DNA of 64,000 nucleotides from an uncultured Phycisphaerales bacterium (GTDB lineage: Bacteria; Planctomycetota; Phycisphaerae; Sedimentisphaerales; Anaerobacaceae): positions 30,756-94,755 of the forward strand of contig CALEZT010000118.1 of NCBI GenBank assembly GCA_937927975.1. Direction: 5' to 3'. This document shows, one piece after another, positions 7,840-15,770 of this stretch; within the stretch, counting starts at the first letter, position 1; every line of letters begins with the position of its first letter. The position numbers and the translations under genes are program-made. The notes beneath the pieces are model-generated. The model searched no databases. It was not told the DNA's origin and worked only from the letters and a program-made list of their open reading frames with translations.

Positions 7840-8427
7840 ATGGCACATTCGGATGAGAATCTGATCGCCGCGCACCTCAAGGGTGATCCGACGGCGTTTC
7901 GTGAGCTTGTCTGCCGCTATGGCGACGGCGTGTTGGGGTATTTGGTTCACATGACGGGCAATCGCGACCAGGCCGAAGACCTTTTTCAGGAGACCTTCAA
8001 ACGGGTCCACGAGAAAGCCCACACCTTCCGAGGCGGCGGCTTCAAGAGCTGGCTGTTCACCATCGCCACGCGAGTCACGATCGACGGCGTCCGGCGCAAC
8101 AAACGTCAAGTGACGATCGCCAACGAGCCCCAGACCGACTGCGGCGAGGAAGACAATTCGCAGCTTGCGCGCCTCGCCGATGAGAACGCGCCGAGCCCGC
8201 CGGAGGAACTGGTCCGCCGGGAACAGAAGGAGCAGGTCCGCAAGGCGATCGAGTCGCTCCCGCCGGGCCAGAGAGCCACGCTGGTCCTTGCCTATTATCA
8301 GCAGCTCAGTTATCGCGAGGTCGCCGAGGTGCTGGGCTGTTCCGTCGGGGCGGTCAAGACCCAGATGTCCAGAGCGCTGGCGACGTTGGCCCAGAGACTG
8401 CCGGATTCGATAGGTGCAACGAAATGA
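7840..8427 (+). CDS. ECF-family RNA polymerase sigma factor
   Basis: 195 aa from ATG 7840 (a GTG at 7831 is an alternative). Region 2 is clear: FRELVCRYGDGVLGYLVHMT, then AEDLFQETFKRV and FKSWLFTIATRVTIDGVRR. Region 4 helix-turn-helix: LPPGQRATLVLAYYQ, then LSYREVAEVLGCSVGAVKTQ. It would direct RNA polymerase to promoters controlled by its partner anti-sigma factor. Its TGA overlaps the ATG of the next gene (ATGA), the usual arrangement for a sigma/anti-sigma pair. The targets may include the DUF4139 genes downstream. Confidence 0.93.
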   Translation: MAHSDENLIAAHLKGDPTAFRELVCRYGDGVLGYLVHMTGNRDQAEDLFQETFKRVHEKAHTFRGGGFKSWLFTIATRVTIDGVRRNKRQVTIANEPQTDCGEEDNSQLARLADENAPSPPEELVRREQKEQVRKAIESLPPGQRATLVLAYYQQLSYREVAEVLGCSVGAVKTQMSRALATLAQRLPDSIGATK

Positions 8428-10391
8428 ACACGCATCTGACAGATCAGCAGCTTATCGATTACCATTTCGACCTGGCCTCCGAGGCGGACGCGAAGGAAGC
8501 CCGCATTCACCTGGAGGGCTGTGATGCCTGCCGACGACGGCTGCACGAGCTGGGCCGAAAGCTCAACGCTTTGGATCTCATTCGCGACGACGTCAAAGCC
8601 TCCCGCACGTTGCTGTCCCAGACGATCCACAACGCGCAGAAGGCTGGCCGGTGGCGGAGGCTGCTGCTTCATAGACTGCCTTGGGCCGGCGCGGTGGCCG
8701 CGGCGGTTGTCGTCGGCATCGCATTGCTGGCCATTCCGGACCGGGGCAGCAAGAGCGTGCGGGATCTCTCGACAAACGCCCAGGTCCATCAGGAAATGCA
8801 CGTGGCGAAGGACACCGCCGAAGAGGTTCCGATGCTGGCGAGGGCGCCGTCTCCGACCGGCAGCGCCATGGTTGAAAGCCTTCGTGGCGAGGGCGTCCCG
8901 CCCTTGCGTCCCGACGGCATCCTGCCGTCGGAAGACGAAGGAGGGCGATATGCCCTCGCCATGCAAGACAAGGGCAAGATGCCCTCGCCACTGGGAGACC
9001 GTCGCCAAGCTGCGCTTGACGCTGCCGTCCAGACAGCAACGGCGCAGCCGGACAAGGCAATCGGCGATCAGCCTCCGTTCGCCCCGGCCAGTGCGATCGA
9101 ACTGGTCGTGCTGCCGCGCCGGGAGAACGTGCAACTGACGATCTACAACGCCGCGGACCTGACGCTTGTGCGTGAGAAACGCAACCTCACGCTCAAACGC
9201 GGCTGGAACTGGCTCCAGTTCATGTGGGCCGGCACGCTGATCGATCCGACCTCGCTCAGTCTGGAACCCCTGGAGCACAAGAGCAAGGTCCAGGTCCAGC
9301 AACTGGTCTTCCCGCCCAGATTGAAGGATCTCGGCCGCTGGTTGATCCGCTCGGAGATCGACGGCCCGGCGCCGTTCGAACTGACCTATTTCACCAGCGG
9401 CCTTTCGTGGCGGGCCTTCTACATGGGCACGCTCTCGCACGATGAGACAACGATGCGTCTGGAAGGCTACGTCCGCGTCAGCAACAACAGCGGCGAAGAC
9501 TACGAAGACGCCCAGACGCGTCTGGTTGTCGGTCGCATCCATCTCCTCGATCAAATCGCCGAACTTGCACGACGCCAACATCCCTATGGCAGCCCATCCA
9601 CGGTCCGCACGCTTTTCGAACTGAACACTGCTCTTGAAGACAAGGGGCTCCAAGTCGAGCACACGTACGGCTTCGGTGGAAGGTTCAATGAGTCCCTGAG
9701 ACGCAAGGATGTTCAGAAGGAGGGGCTCAGCGAGTACTTCCTCTATACGATCGAAGGGACGGAGACGATCCCGAACGAATGGGGCAAGCGGCTGATGTCC
9801 TTCCAGACCGACGACATTCCGGTCGCGAGCCTGTGCAAGTACGACGAGCAGCGGTGGGGGGATCGGACGATTCGCTTCCTGACCTTCGCAAACGACAAGG
9901 AGCACAAGCTCGGCGAGACCCCGCTGCCGGATGGAATGGTCCGAATCTACGGCCGAGCGGACGAGCAGGGACATTTGTCCTATGTCGGCGGGATGAGCGT
10001 GAAGTACATCCCTGTGGGCGACGAGGTCGAACTGGAGTTGGGCTCGGCCCGGCTGGTCGAGGTCAAGCCTTCGCTGATGGACTATCGAACCGCGAATCAC
10101 TCGTTCGACGCCAAGGGCAACGTCAACGGCAGGGACGAGGTCCGGACCTGGAAGGTCGAGGTCGTCAATGCCCGCACGCTGCCGGTGCAGGTCGAGGTGA
10201 CCCGTGGATTCGAGACGCCGTACTGGACGCTCAGGGTGACGGATGGCAGCCCAGCCTATCGCAAACACGACGCGACGCACGCCCGCTTCGAGCTGACCGT
10301 GCCGCCGCGACAGACGCAAGTTTTCGAGTACGAAGTGACGACATATCATGGTGTTCGCGAGCAGTCGTTCGTGAATAAGGAATTGAACTGA
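8424..10391 (+). CDS. Membrane anti-sigma factor fused to a periplasmic DUF4139-like domain
   Basis: 655 aa. Residues 1-45 form a zinc-finger anti-sigma domain (H29-x3-C33-x2-C36, HLEGCDAC). A transmembrane helix spans ~86-104 (WAGAVAAAVVVGIALLAI). Residues ~154-190 are encoded by an in-frame palindromic repeat (8884-8991) and form a low-complexity linker. From ~224 to the end is the domain shared with the proteins at 11762 and 13295: VQLTIYNAADLTLVRE, SGLSWRAFYMGTLS, NNSGEDYEDAQTRLVVG, EGLSEYFLYTIEGTETIP. The arrangement puts the zinc finger in the cytoplasm and the DUF4139-like domain outside, suggesting an envelope sensor that releases the sigma factor. The domain's biochemical role is not known. 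Confidence 0.88.
   Translation: MNTHLTDQQLIDYHFDLASEADAKEARIHLEGCDACRRRLHELGRKLNALDLIRDDVKASRTLLSQTIHNAQKAGRWRRLLLHRLPWAGAVAAAVVVGIALLAIPDRGSKSVRDLSTNAQVHQEMHVAKDTAEEVPMLARAPSPTGSAMVESLRGEGVPPLRPDGILPSEDEGGRYALAMQDKGKMPSPLGDRRQAALDAAVQTATAQPDKAIGDQPPFAPASAIELVVLPRRENVQLTIYNAADLTLVREKRNLTLKRGWNWLQFMWAGTLIDPTSLSLEPLEHKSKVQVQQLVFPPRLKDLGRWLIRSEIDGPAPFELTYFTSGLSWRAFYMGTLSHDETTMRLEGYVRVSNNSGEDYEDAQTRLVVGRIHLLDQIAELARRQHPYGSPSTVRTLFELNTALEDKGLQVEHTYGFGGRFNESLRRKDVQKEGLSEYFLYTIEGTETIPNEWGKRLMSFQTDDIPVASLCKYDEQRWGDRTIRFLTFANDKEHKLGETPLPDGMVRIYGRADEQGHLSYVGGMSVKYIPVGDEVELELGSARLVEVKPSLMDYRTANHSFDAKGNVNGRDEVRTWKVEVVNARTLPVQVEVTRGFETPYWTLRVTDGSPAYRKHDATHARFELTVPPRQTQVFEYEVTTYHGVREQSFVNKELN
8884..8991. 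repeat. GTGGCGAGGGC palindromic repeat inserted in frame in the anti-sigma gene
   Basis: 108 bp (36 codons) bounded by GTGGCGAGGGC and its inverse GCCCTCGCCAC. A related intact copy lies at 49014-49134 and a degenerate one near 62725. The central part contains further short palindromes (GACGGCATCCTGCCGTC). It preserves the reading frame. Confidence 0.75.
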
Positions 10392-10404
10392 AGAATAAGA
10401 GTGT

Positions 10405-10550
10405 CTTGCCACAGAGGACACAGAGGGCACAGAGAAAAATGAAGATGGGAATCAAAGTAGATGAGAAGGAAAGAGCTGAAGACCGGCCTTCTTGCGTTCT
10501 CGTCTCTTTTCCTTTCATTTCTCTGTGATCTCTGTGCCCTCTGTGGCCAA
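10405..10550. repeat. Inverted-repeat element (CACAGAG type)
   Basis: Left arm 10405-10440 (TTGCCACAGAGGACACAGAG, then GGCACAGAGA) and right arm 10516-10550 (CTCTGTGATCTCTGTGCCC, then TCTGTGGCCAA) are near-perfect inverse copies around ~75 bases of AG-rich spacer. The element fills the space between the anti-sigma gene and the next gene, and its right end stops about 10 bases before the ribosome-binding site. Confidence 0.7.
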
Positions 10551-10570
10551 CTTTCTTTCAGGAGATGATT

Positions 10571-11725
10571 ATGAACGCAAAACGTGTTGCTGTAGTTGGT
10601 GTTCTGGTTCTGCTGTGCATCGCGGCGGGGGCGCAGGCGAGGATCAAGCTGGTGGCGCTGCCCGAGCGGGCGGCGACCGTGATCCGTCTGGACAACCCCA
10701 AGGCGACTCTGATCGAAGAGGAACGCGTGCTCACGCTCCAGAAGGGCCTCAACAAGGTCGATTTCTCGTGGAAGGGCGTGCAGATCGATGAGGATTCCAT
10801 CCGACTGGAACCCATCGGGCATCCGGGCGAAGTGACCCTGCTGAGCATCAGCTACCCGCCGGGCGAATCGGCCCTGGTGTGGGAGATCAGCAGCGCAGGC
10901 GACTTCGCGGAGACCGTCCGCATCAGCTACCTGCTGAGCAACATCGACCGGCTCATCACCTACAAGGCCGTCGCCAATAAGGCCGAGACATTCGTGGACC
11001 TCAAGAGCTACCTGGTCCTCCGCAACTTTTCCGGCGAGGACTTCGACAAGGCCCGCGTGCTGCTCGATTACGGCGAGGCCTTCGAGCAGGGCATCGACCA
11101 CGAGGAGACCAAGCAGATGCTGTTCCTGAGCGAGCCCAACGTCCCGGTCCGCAAGATCTGGACGTTCGACGCAGCGAATCTGCCCTGGGACCCCGAGCAG
11201 CTCAACAACCAGAACGTGGGCATCCCGGTCAGCTATGAAGTCGCGAATAGCCAGCAGAGCGGCCTGGGCAAGTTCGCCCTCTGGGGCGGCAAGGCGCGGC
11301 TCTTCCAGCAGGACGGCCACGGCTCGACGATCTTTCTGGGCGAGGACAACGCTTCGCTCGTGCCGGTCGGGGAGAAGATGGAACTCTACATCGGCGACAG
11401 CCGGGACATCGTCGTCACCCAGCGGAAGATGACGGACGCCCAGATCAACCTTCGCAAGAACAACGACGGCGTCGTCGTCCTGTTTGACACCGATGAGATC
11501 ATCAAGGCCAAGATCGAGAACTTCAAGGATAGCCCTGCGGTCCTGACGATGATCCAGCACATCCCCGGCCAATGGGACATGGAGGAGTGCAACCTCAAGT
11601 ACGTAAAGAAGGACGCCTCGACGCTCAAGTTCGAGATCGAGCTTCCGGCGCGGACCGAGAAGGGCCCCGGCGTCAAAGAACTGACGATGCGTTATCACCG
11701 CCGCAACGTTCAACCCGGCCGATGA
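10571..11725 (+). CDS. Secreted protein distantly related to the DUF4139 neighbours
   Basis: 384 aa from ATG 10571, placed 6-7 bases after AGGAG. A signal peptide (MNAKRVAVVGVLVLLCIAAG…AQA) is followed by IKLVALPERAATVIRLDNPK and LTLQKGLNKVDFSWKGVQID, which align with the start of the DUF4139-like domains on both sides; the remainder diverges (LWGGKARLFQQDG, VTQRKMTDAQINLRKN). It is shorter than its neighbours and lacks the SGLSWRAFYMGTL motif. Position and orientation suggest one operon with the sigma/anti-sigma pair, although the 180-base gap holding an inverted repeat could carry a separate signal. Biochemical function unknown. Confidence 0.8.
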   Translation: MNAKRVAVVGVLVLLCIAAGAQARIKLVALPERAATVIRLDNPKATLIEEERVLTLQKGLNKVDFSWKGVQIDEDSIRLEPIGHPGEVTLLSISYPPGESALVWEISSAGDFAETVRISYLLSNIDRLITYKAVANKAETFVDLKSYLVLRNFSGEDFDKARVLLDYGEAFEQGIDHEETKQMLFLSEPNVPVRKIWTFDAANLPWDPEQLNNQNVGIPVSYEVANSQQSGLGKFALWGGKARLFQQDGHGSTIFLGEDNASLVPVGEKMELYIGDSRDIVVTQRKMTDAQINLRKNNDGVVVLFDTDEIIKAKIENFKDSPAVLTMIQHIPGQWDMEECNLKYVKKDASTLKFEIELPARTEKGPGVKELTMRYHRRNVQPGR

Positions 11726-11761
11726 CGATCCCGAAGACACGAACTTGAGAGGAGCAATCCT

Positions 11762-13114
11762 ATGAAACGCATAGCTGTACTACTGACGATACTCGCAATC
11801 GCGGGAGCGACCGCGACGGCCAAGGTGGACTTGACCACGCTGCCTTCGCGCGACACCGTGCAACTGACGATCTACAACTCCGCGGACATGACGCTCGTTC
11901 GCGAGAGCCGGGCCTTGACCCTCAAAGAGGGCAAGAACGCCCTGCAGTTCTCCTGGGAGAATACGCTGATCGACCCGACGAGTCTGGAGATGCTGGCGAA
12001 GGCCCAGGCCGACAAGATCGACATCGCCGAGCTGGTGTATCCGCCGCGGGTGAAGAATCTCGGTTTGTGGAACGTCCAGAGCGAGATCAGCGGTCCAATC
12101 CCTGTCGAGATCACGTATCTGACCAGCGGCCTGACCTGGCGGGCTTTTTACATGGGCACGCTGGCCAAGGACGAAAAGACCATGCGGCTCCAGGGCTACG
12201 TCCGCGTCACGAACAACAGCGGCGAGGACTACGAGAACGCCCAGACCCGTCTGATCGTGGGCAAGGTCCACATCCTCGATCAGATCGCCGAACTGGCCCG
12301 GCGGGAGTATCCCTATGGCCGGCCGGGGCAGGTCGTTGCGCCGGCTGCCATGCCCGCGCCGGCTATGCTGGGAAGGGGTTTTGACGGACGTGCGAGGGGT
12401 GAAATCATGGCGATGTCCGTTGCCAAGCCCAAGGAGATCGTGAAGGAAGGGCTCAGCGAGTACTTCCTCTATACGATCGAAGGCACCGAGACGATCCCGA
12501 CCGGATGGTCCAAACGCCTGGCGAGCTTCGACGTCGAGGGCGTGCCCGTCATCAATCTGTACAAATTCGAGGAAGAGCGGTACGGCCCGCAGGTCGTGCG
12601 GTTCCTGAGCTTCAAGAACGACCAGGAGCACAAGCTTGGCCAGACTCCGATTCCCGACGGCAATCTGAAGGTCTATCGATCCGTCGATGACGCCAAGCAC
12701 CTGTCCTACGAAGGCCAGTCCGCCTTCAAGTACATCCCCGTCAACGACGAGGTCGAGCTGAACCTCGGGACGGTCGCCGACGTGGTCGTCGAGCCCAAGC
12801 TCATGGACTACAAGACCGAGAACTACCGCTTCGACAACAAGGGGAACATCAGCGGCTCCGACACGGTCCAGGTGTTCTCGGTCGAGGTCCGCAACACGCG
12901 CGACGTCCCGGCCAAGATCGAAATCATTCGCAACTTCCGCACGCCGTCCTGGGACCTCAAGCGGGCCGGCGACGAGGTCGCCTACGAGAAGGTCGATCTG
13001 GACACGGTGAAGTTCACGGTCGAGATGCCGCCGCAGTCGAAGAAAACGTTCGAGTACACCCTGACGACCTACCAGGGCGCCCGGGTCGAGGACTGGAGCA
13101 GGCGGACCAGATGA
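11762..13114 (+). CDS. Secreted DUF4139-like protein
   Basis: 450 aa, with signal peptide MKRIAVLLTILAIAGATATA and AGGAG 8 bases before the ATG. It shares long stretches with the anti-sigma factor's extracytoplasmic half and with the next gene: VQLTIYNSADMTLVRES, SGLTWRAFYMGTLAK, NNSGEDYENAQTRLIVGKVH, EGLSEYFLYTIEGTETIP. DUF4139 proteins are predicted to be beta-rich; no enzyme activity is established. A Pro/Ala/Met-rich insert around residues 190-220 (where the anti-sigma protein has a different insert) is probably a surface loop. Tandem duplication with 13295 is likely. Confidence 0.88.
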   Translation: MKRIAVLLTILAIAGATATAKVDLTTLPSRDTVQLTIYNSADMTLVRESRALTLKEGKNALQFSWENTLIDPTSLEMLAKAQADKIDIAELVYPPRVKNLGLWNVQSEISGPIPVEITYLTSGLTWRAFYMGTLAKDEKTMRLQGYVRVTNNSGEDYENAQTRLIVGKVHILDQIAELARREYPYGRPGQVVAPAAMPAPAMLGRGFDGRARGEIMAMSVAKPKEIVKEGLSEYFLYTIEGTETIPTGWSKRLASFDVEGVPVINLYKFEEERYGPQVVRFLSFKNDQEHKLGQTPIPDGNLKVYRSVDDAKHLSYEGQSAFKYIPVNDEVELNLGTVADVVVEPKLMDYKTENYRFDNKGNISGSDTVQVFSVEVRNTRDVPAKIEIIRNFRTPSWDLKRAGDEVAYEKVDLDTVKFTVEMPPQSKKTFEYTLTTYQGARVEDWSRRTR

Positions 13115-13151
13115 TGAAAATTGTGGCAGCCTTATGGTAAGAAGTGAATCT

Positions 13152-13262
13152 GTCATCCTGAGCGGCAGCGAAGGATCTGGCCGGGGAATTCAGTGTGCGT
13201 TGCGGCTTCATACCGACTTTCCTTGTCCATGGGCCGGATGCTTCACTTCGTTCAGCATGACA
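13152..13262. repeat. GTCAT(C/G)CTGAGCG palindromic repeat, copy 1
   Basis: The left arm begins GTCATCCTGAGCGGCAGCG and ends AAGGATCTGGCC; the right arm is GGCCGGATGCTTCACTTCG followed by TTCAGCATGAC. The arms face each other. Each arm can also fold alone (ATCC…GGAT; ATGC…GCAT). It sits between two DUF4139 genes. Related to copy 2 at 45901 and to a repeat found in many bacterial phyla. Confidence 0.75.
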
Positions 13263-13294
13263 AGAGGGACCCGAGTCCTTTTTCCGGAGCTACA

Positions 13295-14665
13295 ATGAAA
13301 CGCCTCTGTAAGATGCTTATGATTGTGTTGTTCGTCTCTGCAGCCCAGGCCAAGGTCGATCTGGTGACGCTGCCGGTGCGGGACACGGCGCAACTGACGA
13401 TCTACAACTCCGCGGACATGACGCTCGTGCGGGATGGACGCTCGCTGACGCTCAAAGAGGGCGAGAACGCCTTGCAGTTCTCCTGGGCCGAGACGCTGAT
13501 CGACCCCACGAGTCTCGATATGCTCCCCAGAGCCAGGCCAGGCGAGGTCGAGATCGCCCGATTGACGTATCCCGCTCGCGTGCGGAACGTCGGCCTCTGG
13601 AACGTTCGCAGCCGGATCAGCGGCAAGGTCCCTGTCGAAATCAGCTATCTGACCAGCGGCCTGTCGTGGCGGGCGTTCTACATGGGCACGCTCTCTCCCG
13701 ACGAAAAGACCATGCGCCTGGAGGGCTACGTCCGCGTCACCAACAACAGCGGCGAAGACTACGAAAACGCCCAGGTCCGGCTGATCGTCGGCAAGGTCCA
13801 CATCCTCGACCAGATCGCGGAACTGGCTCAGCGTGAGTACCCCTATGGCCGGCCGGAGGGAGTCCAGCCCCCGCGTCCCGTACGCGCCCTGATGTTCAAG
13901 GCCGAGATGGAGAGGTTCGATGTGGCCGACGCCATGGCGCCGATGGCGACAGGTTTCGAGGGACCGAAAGAGATCGTCAAGGAAGGACTCAGCGAGTACT
14001 TCCTGTACACGATCGAGGGGACCGAGACGATCCCTACCGGCTGGTCAAAGCGGCTCAAGAGCTTCGACGTGGCGGAGGTGCCGGTGACCAATCTGTACAA
14101 GTTCGAAGAGGACCGTTACGGCCCATCGGTCACGCGATATCTGAGCTTCAAGAACGACAAGGAACACAAGCTCGGCGCCACGCCCATCCCGGACGGCACG
14201 ATGCGGGTCTTTCGCAAGGCCGACGCCCGGGGGCATCTGTCCTATGAAGGCGAGTCCTCGTTCCTGTACATCCCGGTCGATCAGGATGTAGAACTCGATC
14301 TCGGACCGGTCGAGAACGTCGTGGCCGAGCCCACGCTTATGGAATACCGGTCCGAGAACTATCGCTTCGACCGAAACAGAGACGTCGCGGGCTGGGACGA
14401 GATCCAGACGTTCGAGGTCAAGGTCAAGAACACGCGAGACGTCCCGGTCAAAGTCGAGATCCGCCGGAACTTCGAGACAACGTATTGGACGCTCGCGCGC
14501 AGCGGCCAGATCGACGAGTTTGAGAAGGTGGACGCCGACACGGTCGAGTTCACCATGCTCCTACAGCCGCGATCGGAACGGACGTTCCAGTACACTCTGA
14601 CAACCTATCAGGGCACGCGAGCCGAGGATTGGCCCGGTGCGTCCAAGCAGACGTTGACGCCGTAA
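13295..14665 (+). CDS. Secreted DUF4139-like protein (tandem paralogue)
   Basis: 456 aa from ATG 13295, which has GGAG 5 bases upstream and begins a signal peptide (MKRLCKMLMIVLFVSAAQA). The frame is open further upstream through the repeat at 13152-13262, but that part is not a signal peptide. The body is very close to the 11762 product: VQ/AQLTIYNSADMTLVRDG, SGLSWRAFYMGTLSPDEKT, NNSGEDYENAQVRLIVGK. It most likely arose by tandem duplication. The 180-base gap holds a palindromic repeat that could act as a transcript-processing or termination signal. Function unknown. Confidence 0.88.
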   Translation: MKRLCKMLMIVLFVSAAQAKVDLVTLPVRDTAQLTIYNSADMTLVRDGRSLTLKEGENALQFSWAETLIDPTSLDMLPRARPGEVEIARLTYPARVRNVGLWNVRSRISGKVPVEISYLTSGLSWRAFYMGTLSPDEKTMRLEGYVRVTNNSGEDYENAQVRLIVGKVHILDQIAELAQREYPYGRPEGVQPPRPVRALMFKAEMERFDVADAMAPMATGFEGPKEIVKEGLSEYFLYTIEGTETIPTGWSKRLKSFDVAEVPVTNLYKFEEDRYGPSVTRYLSFKNDKEHKLGATPIPDGTMRVFRKADARGHLSYEGESSFLYIPVDQDVELDLGPVENVVAEPTLMEYRSENYRFDRNRDVAGWDEIQTFEVKVKNTRDVPVKVEIRRNFETTYWTLARSGQIDEFEKVDADTVEFTMLLQPRSERTFQYTLTTYQGTRAEDWPGASKQTLTP

Positions 14666-14677
14666 CACGTCTGGTCG

Positions 14678-15637
14678 CTAGATCGTTGCGGCCGGGGGCT
14701 CATTGTCGGCCGGGCCAAACACGTCGAGTTCGCGTCCGTACTGGGCGAGGTAATAGAGGCTGTACGAACGCGTGAAGACGTGCACCGGCAGCAGGATCAC
14801 CGTCCCGACATAGGGGAGGGCGAACAGGCACGCGGCGCACAGGCACGTGCAGCAGACGCCCATCATGATCATCGCGCCCAGCGCGATCCCGATCGCGATC
14901 TGGACCAAAAGGTACAAAACGAACCGCGCCCGGTTGACGGACAGCAGGGGCAGGAGGATCTGCCATGCGGCCACGGCGCTGTTGGTGTGCAGGTACATGA
15001 TAGGCACGATGAAGTCCTTCGTGAACTTGGCAATGACCGCCGAGACGATCAGGATCGCGACGAAGAACAGAATGCCCGAGGTCAGGCCGATGACCGTCAG
15101 GGGATTGAAGCCGAAGGCCGCTGTGGATACTGAGGCGACGACGATGCCCAGCGCCAGGACCGCGATGACCGCGGCGAGCGAGATCAATCCGAGGATGGCC
15201 CGGAACGCGAACAGGCTGTTGGCGTGGCGGTCGAACTGAAGCCAGGGATGGCTCACTTCCGCTTTGTTCTTGGCGACGCAGTGAAGAAAGAGGAATCGAC
15301 CGTGGCTGCTCAGCCAGATCAGGAGCAGCCACACGGCGACAAAGACCGCAAGGCCCAGGACCGCCACCGGGACGATCCAGCCCAGGTTCTGGATTACATA
15401 GTCCTTGGCCTGGCCGAACTGATGCTGGATATTCTCACGACTGACGTTGTACCGAGTCCCGTCGCCTCCGCCTCCGCCGCTGCCTGGCCCGGAGCCCAAC
15501 TGCGCCAGCCAGGCGCAGAAGCCGATGATGGCCCATTTGCCCAGGTCGAACGGGCGAAACAGGATCGTTCGCACCCGCTCGATCGCCGGGCTGATCGGAT
15601 CGACCACGCTGATGTTGACCGCCTGCGGCTCGTTCAT
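14678..15637 (-). CDS. Multi-spanning membrane protein of unknown function
   Basis: 319 aa with six or so hydrophobic segments: near 33-48, 87-110 (IVPVAVLGLAVFVAVWLLLI), 145-175, 185-215, 235-260 and 265-290. A Gly-rich loop (GSGPGSGGGGG) follows the first segment, and a Cys cluster (GVCCTCLCAAC) lies in the penultimate one. GGGAG precedes the ATG by ~10 bases. It converges with the DUF4139 gene, 12 bases apart. The plan resembles membrane proteins of the DUF4013/DUF975 type, but assignment is weak. No transport or enzyme motif seen. Confidence 0.75.
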   Translation of the reverse strand: MNEPQAVNISVVDPISPAIERVRTILFRPFDLGKWAIIGFCAWLAQLGSGPGSGGGGGDGTRYNVSRENIQHQFGQAKDYVIQNLGWIVPVAVLGLAVFVAVWLLLIWLSSHGRFLFLHCVAKNKAEVSHPWLQFDRHANSLFAFRAILGLISLAAVIAVLALGIVVASVSTAAFGFNPLTVIGLTSGILFFVAILIVSAVIAKFTKDFIVPIMYLHTNSAVAAWQILLPLLSVNRARFVLYLLVQIAIGIALGAMIMMGVCCTCLCAACLFALPYVGTVILLPVHVFTRSYSLYYLAQYGRELDVFGPADNEPPAATI

Positions 15638-15770
15638 TTGAACGTTGGCTCCCTTGATCCGTGGATACGCGGTGCGGCCACGCGGCTACGCCTACGCATC
15701 TCCTGTCATAGACGCCCTCCGAACCGCTTTATTCACGAAAAAACAGGCCCCGCGTGCAGGCTTTTCACGC

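Noticed and set aside
8310..10430. 706-aa minus-strand frame
   Set aside because: Opposite the anti-sigma factor; reverse shadow of a high-GC gene.
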